This document shows, piece by piece, positions 35,911-48,945 of a DNA stretch of 64,000 nt (positions within the stretch are counted from its first letter, which is position 1; the number at the start of each line of letters is the position of its first letter). Source of the stretch: Diplosphaera chodatii (Eukaryota > Chlorophyta > Trebouxiophyceae > Prasiolales > Stichococcaceae); assembly GCA_032358165.1 (NCBI GenBank), contig JAALGY010000053.1, positions 1,550,001 through 1,614,000 of the forward strand. Reading direction: 5' to 3'. The position numbers were made by a program, and so were the translations under genes. A model generated the notes under the pieces. It was not told the origin of the DNA. It worked only from the letters and a program-made list of their open reading frames with translations, and ran no database searches.

Positions 35911-38900
35911 ATGCCGCAGACGGCCAACCCGCTTGCAGCGCTGTGGTCCAAGGCACCAGCGAAGCCCGTCAGCCCGAAGCCCAGCGCTGGTGAGGATGCA
36001 GCAGCCGGTGCGCAAGGCCTGGACACGGCGCCGAAGACGCCGGCAACTGCCGATCATCAGCGGGAGGTGTCGCCATACCACGAGCAGGAGAACAGGGCCA
36101 CGGAGCATACCATGCCCAGCGCCAAGGTGCAGATGCTGTTCCCAGCCTGACAAGCACGTGCACCGCACGATACGAACCCCGAAGCACGATGCATCATGCC
36201 CAAGTCTCTGATCGAGTGTCTACAAAGTGCAGGATGTGATACCTGCGCCTGCTACTTCGCGTCTGCGGAAAGACCATACGGACAAGCTCAAGGCGCAGCT
36301 GTTGGACAATCCAACTCCAAGCAAGGCGGAGCGCGAGCAGTTGGCCAAGGATCTTGGCTTGCAGGTCGGCCAGGTGTGCATGCATGCAGCAAGCTGCAAC
36401 ATGTTTTGCTGCATGCCATCTGCAGGCCACACGCATGCAGTGACTTGCCAACGATTCTGCAAGCCAGAGCTACACACACGATGATCATGGTGGTATTCTG
36501 ATGTCCACCATGCGCACTTTCACATGCTTGCAGGTCACCAGCTGGTTCCAGCGAAACAAGCCCAAGCGCAAGGCCGACACCATGGCACAGCCAGTCGCCC
36601 AACCGGCGCCGCCTGGACAGGCTTCAACGACGCCACATGCTAATGATCCGGCACAACTGCTGCATGCCGATGCGGCTGCTGCCAACACTGCGATGGAGGT
36701 CATCACACTCTCTGATGACGAAGCCAGCAGCAATGGGGCAGAACCGGCGGTCAAGCGGCACAAGTCATCCGACATTGAGCCGTCTGTGGGTAGAGGTGAC
36801 ATGTCTGGTGGCACAGCGGCCGACGCAGCAGCCCAGTCTGGGCCGAAACCAACCCTGGCAGAACAGGCAGCAGAGGACAGCCCACCGCAATCAGTTGGTG
36901 AGCCTGCCAGCGAGGCGCCAGCACAGGCTGGCAAGGAGCCGGCGGGTAAGATGCAGCTGCACACCATGCCGCAGCCGCTCACACCAGCGCCTGGCCAGCA
37001 GCCGGCAAAGGCCGCCACGCCCACTACCGGCAGCCCAGTTTTGCCTCGACCAGCGACGGCGGCAGCCCCGGAGCAGCCAGGCAGCAGGATGCCTATGCCG
37101 CATGATGGTCCCACACCGTCAAATGCTACCCCCGCGGCATCAGGAGAAGGCTCTGCGCCATCAGAGGCTGATGTCTCCCCAGCCCTCACAAAGGCCATGC
37201 ACCAGCTGCAGGCCGGCGATGTTCCGCCATCCAAGTGCGGCTCTGCCCCTTCGTCAGGGTGACCCTACTTCACTGTGACAATTAGAACTTGGAGCGAAGT
37301 CGAGCTGACCACATGTCATCAACAACTAATCGGTCACACGGGCTGGCTGTTGCAGGGTGTGTGCGGCGCTGTCGGAGCACTGTCGCCAGCGCATGGATGC
37401 ACTGCTGGCAGCACTGCACACCGAGGGCCCATTGCAACCATTGCCAGCGCCGGGCAGTTCACACCCCTTCAGCAAGGCACAGGTGTGTCATGGCATCCAA
37501 GCTCGCACTGTGCTGCACCGCCTGCCTCGTCCACATGCTGAGCCAGCAGCTGGCGGAGCGTGCTCAATCCCACGCGGCGGCATTCTGAAGATACATTGCA
37601 TCTGCTGCAGGTGGCCGCTTTTGTGATGGGCTCCCCAGAGCCGCTGCCAGTCCTGGTGGGCTGCCTGACAGCCGCCATGAGCAGCCCTGACGCCAGCCAC
37701 CCTGTGACGGAGATGCTGGTGCAAAACACCATCCTGGAGCTGGCATCCCGCAAGAGCTACGGCATAAAGGACGGTGCGTCTGCTGCGCCATTGCTAGTTG
37801 CTGACTGAATCCTCTGGAGAGTCGACCTCGCCAAGGTTGACACCCGCATCCTGGTTTCAAGTGTTGCCTGATGACATGGCCTACAAGCAGCAAACTATTG
37901 CATTTGCAGGCCGGGCAGAGCAGGCGGATGCGATGACGGATGATACAAAGGAGCTGCTGTGGCGCTGGGATGTACGTGACGCAAAGGTGCTCGGCAAGGC
38001 GCTGCGCCCGGCCGCCACAGACCGCCGCAAGCGCCTCGTGCAGGTCTGTGGCTGACACTGTCAGATGTGTATCTCAGCAGACCTTGCTGTGCACAGACAC
38101 TATCGAGTCCTTCGGGGTGGACACCAGTGTCGTCTGAGCATGCAAACCAACAGACTCCGACTACCGTCTGCAGGGTCAGAAGGAAATCAACCTGCTGGCA
38201 GCTGCCTGCAAAGCACTTGCAACTTCTCAGTCGGGCAAGGCAGCCGCCAAGCGCGCCGGCAAAGCGCTTGAGAAGGTGCAAAGCATATTTGCCGTTATGA
38301 TGCTGCATCTGAGACGTGTATGGCTGACAGGGTCACCATTAGCTATCAGCATCTACACCTCGGTCCAGCTGCGATTGAATATGCTGTTGCATGCTCAGTT
38401 GCTGAAGGAGGCTGCGGACACATCGCCAGCTGGCACAGTGGCGAAGCCTCTGACCAACAGCAAACCAGCAGCTGCTACGCCTCTGCCGCTGCGCCTCAGC
38501 CCCGCAGGCAGCCCCACCCAGGTGCAGCAAGAGGCTGGTCGCACTTCCCACGCACTGGTGCTGATGCGGCCCCTCCTCGTAAGTGTGCCATGTGCCACCT
38601 GCTGATGCAGGATATCATATGTGCCTGGTGTGCGGCTGCAGGCAGACGCCGCCCAGGACCGGCCTGCAGAGTTGGCTGCCAAAGCCATCCTGAAGGAGCG
38701 CGAGCAGCAAGAGAAGCTGGCCCGAAAGGTGCATCTCTTGATGTACCAATGCTGCAGGCCGAGAGATGCTGTACATCAAATATGTTCGCTAGGTTGACGA
38801 GCTGCCAACGATTTCCGGCACCCTCCAGTACCCTGAGCAAGGCCATGACTGCCTGCAGGTGCAGAAGGCGGCTGAGCAGGAGGCGGCACGTGTTGAGAAA

Positions 38901-41900
38901 GAGGCGCACCGGGTGGCCAAGGCGGCCGAAAAGGCGGAGCGCGATGCCCAGCGTGACGCTGCCCGCAAACAGAAGGAGGTGCGTGGGTTGTGTATCAGCT
39001 TCTGTAGTAGGTTCATGGAGTCGTGGGCTTGCGCGCTGCGGCACAGCCACCTGTGCCCTGTTGGTGCATGACCACAGCACGTTGCCTCCTGAAGTAGGCA
39101 GACATCTAAGTGCTGACTTGGTGCTGCAGGAGGAGCGGCGTCAGAAGGAAGTACAGAGGAAGGGCTTCGACCCCAAGAGCCTGCAGAAGACGCAGAACCT
39201 GCTCATGGTGCGCATGCACCTGTCCAACTTTGTCACGAGCATTGGGCACCACGCCTTGGCAGATGTCGTGCAAAAGCAGTGGTCACAAACCTGTCATGGC
39301 AGGAAGTGCAACGTAACCCTCAAGAAACTCTGTGTGCTGCAGACGTTCGTCAAGAAGGCACCGCCAAAGCCCGCGGTGGAGGCGCCGGTGGTGCGGCACC
39401 CCGACCTTGCGCCAGTGGCAGCGACAGGCAACATTGACGCAGCCATGCGCGCCGCAAAGCACACAGCCAATGCTTCGGAGCTGGAGGCCGGAAGCAAGGA
39501 GATCCTGGCATCCTGGGCAGCGCAGCGTGGCCACCACAAGCACGCTTTTGGTCAGTGTCAGCCTACACAGCAATGCAGCTTGCATGCGATCAGTGGTGTT
39601 CCGCCAAGCTGTCACACATACTGACCGAAGCAGTCTCGTGCGGCAACACAGCTTCTGTGGGGTGCAGGCCTGCCGCCGACATGGGCGCGCAAGAAGGGCG
39701 CGCTGCAGGGGCTGTCCCGCCTGCACGAGGAGCGCTTCGGCACCGGCTTCCAGCCGGCGGAGGTGCCCACCTACCGGCGCAAGTTCCTGTGGCACTCCGT
39801 CTGGGACATGGACGTCAACCCGCGGCGCCCCCCCTTCTACGGCAGCTTCACCAGGACCAGGTGAAATTAGGACGCACACATCAACAGGCTGTGTGCCTGC
39901 AGGTTTGGGCATATGTGCCGCAATGTGTGCACAACACCATGAGTTGCTTGATTCATGATGGGGTGCGAGCAATGTCGAACCTGGCGACGTTGCAGCGCTG
40001 CGGTGCGGCCGCGGCAGCCCTTCGGGCGGGATGACGCAATGGACTACGAGGTGGACAGCGAGGACGAGTGGGAGGAGGAGCCCGAGGACGGGGAGCAGCT
40101 GTCGGTGCGGGCCCCGTGTCTGCTTGCAACCCACCCCGCTCCGCACTACCACAAATGTGCTCACCTACTATTGTTAGTGTGATGTTCGGTTCTGCAGCTT
40201 GCTGCCACATTGTTAATGCAATTGCCTCGACTTCAGATGTTTCAAGGGCTCTGGTCTGGTGCTGCAGGATGACGATGCAATGTCGGCAGACGAGAACGCT
40301 GGCGATTCGGAGGCGGGCTCGGGCTCTGGCTTCGTCGTGGACGACGGCTACCTGTCACAGGAGGAGGGTGTGTCTGTGGAGAACGACGAAAACGTGGAGC
40401 CGCTCGATGTCGACATGCTGGGTGAGATGCGTAATGTGTTGACGATACAGGCAGTGGTTTAGAACATGGCAGTGACGCACTGTCGCTCTGCACATGGCCA
40501 TGCGCATAGAAAGGCGACTGCAGTATCGACGTGTGTGGTGGTTTGCACGTCACTGGTAGCATGGCCCACCTGCTGTCCTGCCTGTGTCACAGAGCCGGCA
40601 GCAGCGGCCAATGGTGACGAGGCAGCTGCAGCGGACCGCTGGCGGAAGGCCAACCTGCTGTCGGGCGCCATCGCACGCGCTGCAAAGTCCAACAAGCCCC
40701 TCGTAATTTCCGCTCTGCAGGCACGACACTACTATGCATAGTGCTTGATGTGTGACTTTACACCTGAAGGTCAGGACGCTGCATCCACTGCTTTTGGTTC
40801 GCATCAGAGAGCCGCCACTGCAGAAGCTCTGTCATCTCATTTGCAGGCGCCTTCAGACTCGGATGCCTCTGCACAGACGGATGTGGCCACTGGCAGTGTC
40901 ACATGGCTGGACGCCCTCGCTGTGCAGGTGCAGACCTGTCCCCAACGTGAACACAGCACCAATATAGCAGCAATTCAACGCGAACAGCAATCTGGCATGC
41001 TGCTTTGCAAGTCTTGCTGCACAAGAGGCGAGCGTCTGACACACTTGGCACTGCCTGCAGATCGTGACGCCAGGCGTATACATCACTCTGCCTCCGGACG
41101 AGGATGCTCCAGGGGAGCAGCCACCGGGGGCTGACGCCCCTGCGGCAGTGCCCACAGCTCCGGGGCCAGGCACGCTGCACTTCATCAATAAGATTTCAGA
41201 TGCATGCACTTGACACTTCAGCAAGCCTTTGCAGCAGCTGTCAGTGCACCGCCTGTGCACAGTGCAGTCCTGCAACACATCTGTGCCCTGGCCCAAGCGG
41301 GGCGATGTGAGGCAGGTTTGCAGCACCAACGATCTTCTCAGCCCCTGTGATGATCTGCAGGGCGGCCGTCCGCTGCTGCAAAGAAGGCACGGGATGAGGT
41401 GCTTGCGCCACAGCTCGTCCAGTTCCTCCTGGACAACCCCAAGCTGAAGGCCCGTGAAAAGGTGCACCTGCTGCCCATAGTCGTTTTTGGCTCCTGCTGG
41501 TGCCTGATGCTCTGTTCTAGGTCCCCGTCACAGGTATAAGTGCGTGTAGGGATTTATGTAATCTCTTCAAAAGCTCTTGGTTGCCACACAGCTGCAGCTC
41601 GTTATGTTCACGGTGTTCAATGCCGCTGCAGGTCATCAGGGGCTTCAAGGAACAGCATGCCACGGCACCCAAGGCATGGGTAGACCGCCGTGTAAAGGAA
41701 GACGCTGTGCACAATGGTACCCAGTGGGTGATCAAGGCAGAGGTCCTGCAGGCGCTTGGTGAGAAGCCGACTCTAATGCTTCCTGCACTGACTTGCTGAA
41801 CGCGTTGTACGCCTTTCATTTGGTTTGTCAACAGATGAATGGTCATGTATGTTGTCTTTCCTCATGGCGGGATGCTAAGCGCACAAGCTCAAACGATTGC

Positions 41901-42416
41901 TGGACTGATCCTCTTGGCTTGGTGTCTACAGGCATGGAGGAGGCGGCACAAGCAAAGCTGCGCAGCGTGCCAGCTGCATTCTGTGGGCAACCATCTGTGG
42001 CAGTGTCTGCAGCGAAACAGCCATCCACAGCCGGCGAGTTGACAGCGGCAGCTGCGTCTGCACCCCGCGCACTCAGCGCGATGCCACCAGTGGCATTGCC
42101 AGCCGCAGTACAGCTGCCAGCACACAGATCACCATTTGCAACAGCACCTGCAGCAGCGCCAGCGGCGTCTAAAGCTGCAATTCCAGCTGCACCTGCCATA
42201 ACAGCAGCAGCCAGTGCTGTTGCACTGGGTGACACAGTCGGAGCAGATGCCGGCGCGACGCTCGGGGTGGTCCAGACACATTTGGCCAGTATCACTGAGG
42301 CAGCGGCGCCTGCAGAATCTGCGTCAGCGACCGCGGCCCTGGCAGTGCCCTCCGTAAAGGCGCACAGCCCAGCCAGCAGCGCCCTAGACTCCCTGCAGGC
42401 ACGCCTAGTTGTTTGA
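35911..42416 (+). CDS. FAS1: Chromatin assembly factor 1 large subunit (FAS1/CHAF1A)
   Basis: Twenty-one exons from ATG 35911 to TGA 42416 join in phase into 1,230 residues. Order: a short N-terminus; a homeodomain-like segment at ~78-132 (SKAEREQLAKDLGL then QVTSWFQRNKPKRK); a long Pro/Ala/Ser linker; a LLWRWDVRDAKVL block; a Lys/Glu/Arg-rich coiled coil (38642-39207). Then the family core: KFLWHSVWDMDVNPRRPPFY, RPRQPFGRDDAMDYEVDSED with the acidic run, and FVVDDGYLSQEEGV. The winged-helix region near the end has LAPQLVQFLLDNPKLK and WVIKAEVLQALG. CAF-1 deposits H3-H4 behind replication forks with PCNA. The intron after 41169 appears to use a GC donor. TGTAA, the chlorophyte poly(A) signal, occurs at 42752 and 42776. 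The first three exons could be a separate gene, but the phases join cleanly. Confidence 0.88.
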
Positions 42417-42784
42417 GCAAGTGGAGTTTTGTAGCATGTCGCCTGCTCACACTGCAGACTAGTACACGCATTGGTTATTGCCGAATCTCTGCAACCACAG
42501 CCTTTGGTATATGCAGGTGTGCAGCCCAGCGCGGGCGGCGGCAGGCTGTCAGGCAGCCGCAGACGTACCACACAGTGATGGAGACGCACAGCCCATGGAG
42601 GTGTAGAGCCCTGATGCCCCTGCTGCGTGCTGATGCCGCTGCTGGCCATGAGTTGGCATGCCAGGATGCAACCTAGGACGCAGTCATGCCAGAGCGCGAG
42701 ACAATATCATGCTAGCTTTGTAGCTGTAGGCTTTTCAGGACCTTTGCAGTTTGTAAAGCTTGGTGGTGCATACACTGTAAGCAC
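42417..42784. other. Spacer between CAF-1 and helical-repeat gene
   Basis: Contains the CAF-1 3' UTR with two TGTAA motifs (42752-42756, 42776-42780) and presumably the promoter of the next gene. No other feature was seen. Confidence 0.35.
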
Positions 42785-45700
42785 ATGATCAGGAAACTTC
42801 CTCGCCATATCCCTGCAGTACGCCCATCAGGCAGAACAGGTCCGCCAGTGCACACTGTAAAGCAGCATCAGCTGGCTGACGTGTGGTCTTGGGAGTCTGC
42901 AGGGGGTGCGGCATAGCCTCCGGCAATCCCAGGCCGACCAGCAGCAGCAGCATGCTGACGAGAACACTGCGCCAGCAGCACAGCACCTGCAGGAGGGTGC
43001 AGGGGCGCAACAGCAGGGGCAGCAGCAGGCAGGCCAGCCTCCGTGCGGCCTGCTGCAGCAGCCGCCCTCAGCATCGCAGCCACCGCAGCAGCCCTCCTCT
43101 CAGGTAGCTGATGAGCTGCCCAGCACGCGGCAGCATGTGCACCCCTAGGTCCTGATGTTGCTCTTGCATGTCCCACAACGTTGACTAAGGCTTTGTCATC
43201 ATTAAAGTGGTTGTGACATGAGTTTCGAATCAATCTAGAAAGATGTTGCAAGAGGGGCGGCTCACATGCACACCTGTGACCACCTTTGCAGCCACCAGAG
43301 CGGCTAGAGCTGCCGGCGGGCGGCCGTGTCAACGGCACAGGCGACCCCTTCTGGCGCGCGCTGTCGGCGCTGCTGGCCGGCAGCCAGCGCGCAGCCGGCG
43401 GCCATGACGGTGACACTGCACAGGTAATCGCATGGAGTCAGCAAACAGCACCGATCACTGTGCATGAATAAGCAGCACGGCTGCCTGGAGCTCGTCTGGG
43501 CACTCCAGCAATTGACCAGCATCAACTGAGCAGGGTTCCACTGCCTGTTTAGCTCGGAGTCGCCATGAGCTGCGACGCTGTGGCATCAGCGTACCACCAC
43601 CCCTTATATGATGTGGCGACTCCTGCAGGCCGACCTGCTCGCCGGCCTGGAGGTGTTCTGCAGCGACACCATCGAAGACGCGCTGGCCAGCGTGCCCGCC
43701 TGCATCGTGTCAGGTGGGCGGGCTGCTGCGCTGGCATGACACATCAGCCACGGCATGCCTGTGACGCGCTGCGTGGTGCATGGGGCATGATGCTGGACGA
43801 AGCCGCTGCCTGGGCCGCCTTGGTGCACACTTTCATATGCCGCTGTGCGACAAGGGCTGTCGTGCAACATGCAGCACTGGTGAAGGCGGCCGGCGGCGGC
43901 GGGCTGGCGCCGGGCGTGCGGGCGGCCTGCCTCCGGGCGCTGGGCAACGTGGTGCACGCCCTCAGCCTGCGGCCCCCGGAGCACCTCGACTACCGGGACC
44001 CCTCGCTGGTGCGCGGCCTCCCCGGTCACGCCCAAAAGTGCTTCAGCGCCTGGGTGGGCTGGTGTACCCCATGTGTTCCGGGTCAGTTCCTGGCCCATCG
44101 GGCAGGTGCCAGAGCACCATTGAGCATGGAATGTCAGCGCACCTGCAGATGTTTGCGGACCAGCGGGCGGCGCCGCTCGCGGCGTCGCTGCCGGAGCTGT
44201 ACGCGGATGCGGGGCTGATCCCGGCGCTGGCGCGGTGGCTGCTGCCGCCGCGGCTGCCGCTGGACCCCGCCGAGCCGCTGCCCCAGGGCACCCGCACCGC
44301 GCTCACCCTGCTGGGTGCGTGTCGTTGGTTTGCCGGCATGCAGCTAAGGTGCCGCAGCTCCTGCGCAAGCGCAGCGCAGACATCACCGTGTCGAGGATCG
44401 AACGGCGGGATACTTGAGTGCTGCAGTGAGGCTGGCGATGGTGGGGCTGCTGCCGGTGGGCGGCTCTGCGTCTGAGGCCGCAGCCGGCGTTGATGCAGAC
44501 GCCGCCGCGGCAGCCTTCCGGCTCCGGCTGCTGGGTGTGTTCATCACCCTGCACGATTCTGCACACAACCCTTGTGCCTGGAGATGGCACCGAGTTGCAC
44601 TCCGAGCCGAGCCGCTGCTGCCGCCAAATCAGCGATGAGCTGATGGGCGATGTCGGTGTGCACAGGACCCGCAAACAGGTCTGCCACACCCAGCCACACC
44701 CAGTGCGCTTACTGCCATCGTTTGCTTCCTACCGATGCTGCATCCTTCGAACAGATGCGGACCCCGACGGATGGTGCGAGGCGCTGGCGGCGCTGGTGCG
44801 GCGGTGCGGGCGAGGCGCCTCCGACACCCGGGCCGCCACCGTGGCCGCGCTGGTCGCATCCCTGCTCGCCCTGGACGATGCCACCCGCGCCACCCTGTCC
44901 GGCGCAGGTGCGCTGCCGATGTTGCCGGCAGCTGCCGCCGGTGCACCCGTGCAGCTGATCAGCCGTTGCCTTGTTGCCATCCATGCGCCGACGAGCAGCA
45001 CAATGTGGATGCTTCACACGGCTCACCATATATGAGCGACATGTCCATGATCAATGTTTGGCGGAGTGGCGTGGTGTGAAGCGTCACATGTGAAGAGTTG
45101 TCTGCAGCTCATCTCATGGTCGGTTGCCTGCAGGCAAGGCCCAGCGGCTGGTGAAGGCGCTGCTGCAGGCCGCTGTGGGGTCGCCCAAGGTGCGCCCGCT
45201 GACACGCGCTGCCTGGGGGCCACACACCTCCGGCCAGGCAGCCGTCTCTGCTGTGTGACGCTGAAGACGCGCACATGCTCATGTCGCATACTCCAGCTCC
45301 TGCATGCGTCACGCTGTCCCTCCGCAAGCAGCTGCTGCGTCACTGCTGCAGACTGTGATGGGCGGCGGTGTCATGCAGGCGATCATGAAGCACATCACCC
45401 GGGCTGTGCACAGCCTCATGCTAGACGCCGACGTGCACGACCTGCTGCTCAACCTGTACGGCAGGTGATCCGTGCCGCCCCCCTGTCTGTCCCCATCCTC
45501 ATGCATATACTAGAGGCTTAGGGAGCAAGGCCCGTGGTCGCCAACCGCCATGCCTGCTGCTGCCATGGTCGGGCAGCAGAGCCAGCGGCCAGGTGTCACT
45601 GCACGCTGTCTCGTCAGCTTGTGAGGAGATGGATGCGGACCCGATCACACCGTGACCCGGCCGTCTACGCTGCAGCGCCCGGCTGCGGGAGGCCAGGCGG

Positions 45701-46553
45701 GACGACCTGTCCCGCTACTTTGGCGCGCAGCTGGCGCCCTCAGCGGCGCTGCAGGCCGCCAACGCCACCCTGCTGCAGGCGCTCGAGGTCTGCTTGCTGC
45801 TGTTCTGGAGACCATCAGCATGCACAGCTGGCGAATCGAGCCGGGTCAACATGCTGCATTGCCGCATCGTTCTGCGGCGCAGGCTTCAGCATGAACATCG
45901 GCATCGTGACTGGCAAAACCCATGGCTGCAGCTGCTGCCGTGGTCAGGACTGCCCACAGCCCTGCGCTCCCACCCTGGCCATTGTCCCAGCAAGACTTTC
46001 AGTTGAGCGTGCACCGAGAAGCCTCAACTTTGATGCGCCACCGCCCTGCAGGCCATGGCAACGTGGGCGCAGTGCGACGAGATCGCGCCGACGCTGCTGC
46101 CGGTGCAGGTGGAGCCGTCGGAGGACTCGGAGGGTGATACGTTCCTCATGCAGAGCGGCAGTGGGGCGGTGCGGCTTTTGCTTTGTGCATTGTCGGCAAT
46201 CGGTCTCAATGCTGCTCAATAGCTCAAGATGACGGAACCTCCCAGCCCCGCGTGCAGCAGCTCGCTATGAACCTTCATGAAGTCCTCACCGGCCTCAAGA
46301 CGGCACACTAAAGTCGTGGGTCTGCTGACGCAATGTCACTTGTGTGCTGCAGACGATCAAGCAGTTCCTGCAGGAGCTGAGCGGCGATGCGACTCGCAGC
46401 CCCGCGGTGCGCGGCGAGGCGCAGGAGGCCTGCCTCCTGCTGGCCGGCGAGCTGACGGGGTCCACCAGCAGCGAGGCAACAGAGTCTGATGAGATAGACG
46501 AAAAGGACGAGGATGGCGGCAGCGAGAGGCCAGCAAAGCGCAGCCGGGTTTGA
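42785..46553 (+). CDS. Helical-repeat (ARM/HEAT-like) protein, unknown
   Basis: Thirteen exons (42785-42856, 42903-43103, 43292-43423, 43629-43713, 43875-44053, 44149-44314, 44427-44534, 44755-44907, 45134-45189, 45352-45464, 45676-45787, 46052-46168, 46353-46553) join in phase into 564 residues. The N-terminus is Gln-rich low complexity. The middle is a run of Ala/Leu helices such as WRALSALLAGSQRA, VRAACLRALGNVVHAL, LIPALARWLLP and AATVAALVASLLAL, typical of ARM or HEAT solenoids. The C-terminus is acidic (SEATESDEIDEKDEDGG) and ends in a basic PAKRSR patch, so nuclear location is plausible. I do not recognise the family. The first exon and the 44053 donor are the weakest points. A TGTAA signal lies at 46681. 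Confidence 0.55.
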
Positions 46554-46796
46554 GACAGCATGGGCCTGCACTGTTGTAGCAGGATATGCTGCTGATGGCA
46601 GCAGCCACCACTTTCTCCTGTTGTTTGTGCCGCTCTGGTTTCTTGTGGGTTGCAGCAATGCCGAGGTTGGCAGGATCATGTGTAAGTTAATCAAGCAGCT
46701 TCCCTACTTCAATTGAACTAGGAGCCAAAACCACCAACACTTCTCTGCACAAAGCCAGGCTGACTACTCCACAGATGCAGCTGCCCTATGGAGCAT

Positions 46797-48945
46797 CTAT
46801 TTCTCAGCATCTGGCGCTAGCTCTCCCTCTGCACCCTGGGCATCTGCACCAGCGGCAGAGCTCTCTGCCACACCAGCGGCTTCGCCGACGTGCGACTTGC
46901 CATGCTGCACTGTGCTATCGTCGACACTGCCGCCCCCGCTGCCGCCAGCCGCCGCCGCTTCGGAGGGACCGCTGGCCTCAGCGCTGCAGAACAGTAGGGG
47001 AGAGTCTGGAAGGCAGCAAAGCACGTGCTACTTGATGATGTGCAGGCTTCAAGTACGAGTATGCACCGAACATGCCGCGGCACAGCATCGTAAGATCAAG
47101 AGCAGTCTCGATGTGTCGCCAGCCACCTGGAGCTGGTGCGCCGGAGCGGCAGCGGCGCGGCGGCCGGCGATGCCGAGGCTGCGGCTGAGGAGCCCCCGCT
47201 CGGGCGCCGCAGGCTGCGCTGCGGCGGGTGACCGCCGACCTGCAGCCAACATGAGGACTGTGGAAACTTGTGCTGAGGTTGGTCAAGCTGGTGCAGTACA
47301 GCACGATCGCTGGTACAGCTGCCAAAGCCTCGGGTGGACGAGCTGTCTGATCCCCCACCATACACAGCTCAACACCACCCGCCAGAGCTGCGAGCGGTAA
47401 GCCAGGAGCACCAATGCCACCTCGGCATATCTCAGACGTGACACGCATCACCTGATGATGATGATGATGCATCCGGCGTGGCAGCGCACCTCGGAGGCGG
47501 ACCACAGCTCGGAGAAGCCGCCCAGGGAGCGGGTGCTGCGGGCGGTGCCGGGGGGGCCGCCCTCCGCCCCGGGCCCCCACGCGCCCCCTGCATCAGAACT
47601 CGCCAGGGCACCTTGACAATGGAACATACCGCGACTTCCTGGTTGCAGTCAGGAATGGCACGGACTCCTTTTCCGCGGTGTGGGCTGCTTTTTGTGTGAT
47701 GTGACACTGCCTCAGGGCAGCGTCCCACCAGGGGGCGCGGGGGCTCACCCGCAGGCGGCACGTCCCCGCGCAGCGCCGCCTCCAGCATGGACCTGAAGTC
47801 CGGCAGCCGCACGGGCGCTCCCGTCTACAACAACGCCATGGGCTGCTTGTGAAGTTCGTGTGCCAGCATGGTTTGAGACGCACAGCATTTGCTCCATCAG
47901 ACACTTGGGTATTGCGTTGCTGAACCCAGACAGCAGGTGGGTCCAGGCTTGCTGACGTGCCCCAGGCAGCCGTGTGTCAGCTTTGCTTGGCGAACATGCC
48001 AGTCTGTGATTGCCTGCGAGAAGTCGCGCAGCGACTCGAGCTCCGAGGCCTCGTCCTCCGAGTTGAGCAGCGACGACTCCGGCTCCGACATGAAGGGCTC
48101 GGCCCCCTGCCCGGCCATGACCGCAGCCTCACTGACGGGCGCATCCGAGCCGAGCCCAGCCTGCGTAGCGAACAGACACTTAGGCACTTCGTAGCCTGGA
48201 CCTTTTAAACACCAGTCAAGGCAACACATGGAAGGTTGCCGTGAGAGGCGTGCGTTCCAGATCAGAGCCATGCCTGCGCATCCTGGAGATACTCTGCAGA
48301 GCCGTAGATGTGCGGCAGCGGCCGTGCATGGCTGGGTGCCCTGTCGCTGCCCACTGCCGCCGCCAGCGCCTGCTGCAGTGTGGCTGTCTGCCGCTTGCGC
48401 GCCACCTGCCATGCAGACGGTCCCGCAATCAGCTGCCGTGGAGAGACGAAAACAAGACCGCATGCGAGTAGTCGGCGTCACAACAACCACCAGATTGCAC
48501 CTGAGCTGTATCCTCTGGTGACGACATCTGCCCGCTGGTCGCATGCGAGTTCGGCTGTGGGCTGAAGAAGTCATCCGGCTCCTCCACTTGCTGCGCATCA
48601 TCACAGAAGAGGTGCCGCCGTGAGCTTATACCAGCTGTGGGCACAGCATCTGTCAGGGGTGGCACAGGCATTCACACCTGCGCCAGCTTGCTGACATAGG
48701 GTTTGCATGTCAAGATGGTGAGGCACCTTCTCAACGAACGTGCCATTGGACAGCAGGCTGAATGCGGTTTCCGTGCGCGAGATGTCTGTTGCCACATCTG
48801 CGACCGACTGCGACAAGATGTCCAATGACGCCCTGCAGGCTGACATCTGCCCGTCCAGCTGCGCCGTGAAGGCCCGCAGGAACTGCAGCAGTGCCGCATC
48901 GCTGTTGCTGTCCCATGCATGACCGCCCTGCGGCAGCTGTTGCAT
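46797..48945 (-). CDS. FAM21-like WASH complex subunit (compact)
   Basis: Exons: 48945-48727, about 48649-48501, 48432-48274, 48160-48014, 47824-47749, 47587-47490, 47239-47127 and 46983-46797, roughly 380 residues. The first exon resembles the FAM21 (WASHC2) head: W then SDAALLQFLRAFTAQL, a coiled coil, and LLSNGTFVEK. Exon 2 has DDAQQVEEPDDFF. Exon 3 has RPLPHIYGSAEYLQD, like RPLPYxIGS in FAM21. Acidic Ser-rich stretches follow, then a LGGFSELW motif and an Ala/Gly-rich tail. FAM21 links the WASH actin-nucleating complex to retromer and capping protein on endosomes. The animal protein is over 1,000 residues, so this is short. The donors after 48274 and 48014 are GC. The exon 1/2 phase is unresolved. 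ATG 48945 is the first available. Confidence 0.5.

Noticed and set aside
38320..39624. 434-codon plus-strand open frame
   Set aside because: Reads through CAF-1 introns; the coding blocks in it are in different frames that the spliced model joins correctly.
47456..47472. Short ATG/GAT trinucleotide run
   Set aside because: Too short for a meaningful microsatellite and next to an exon boundary; no function inferred.
48649..48727. Very short introns (28-49 bases) to reconcile FAM21-like exons 1 and 2
   Set aside because: Below the usual intron size in this window; the junction was left unresolved.
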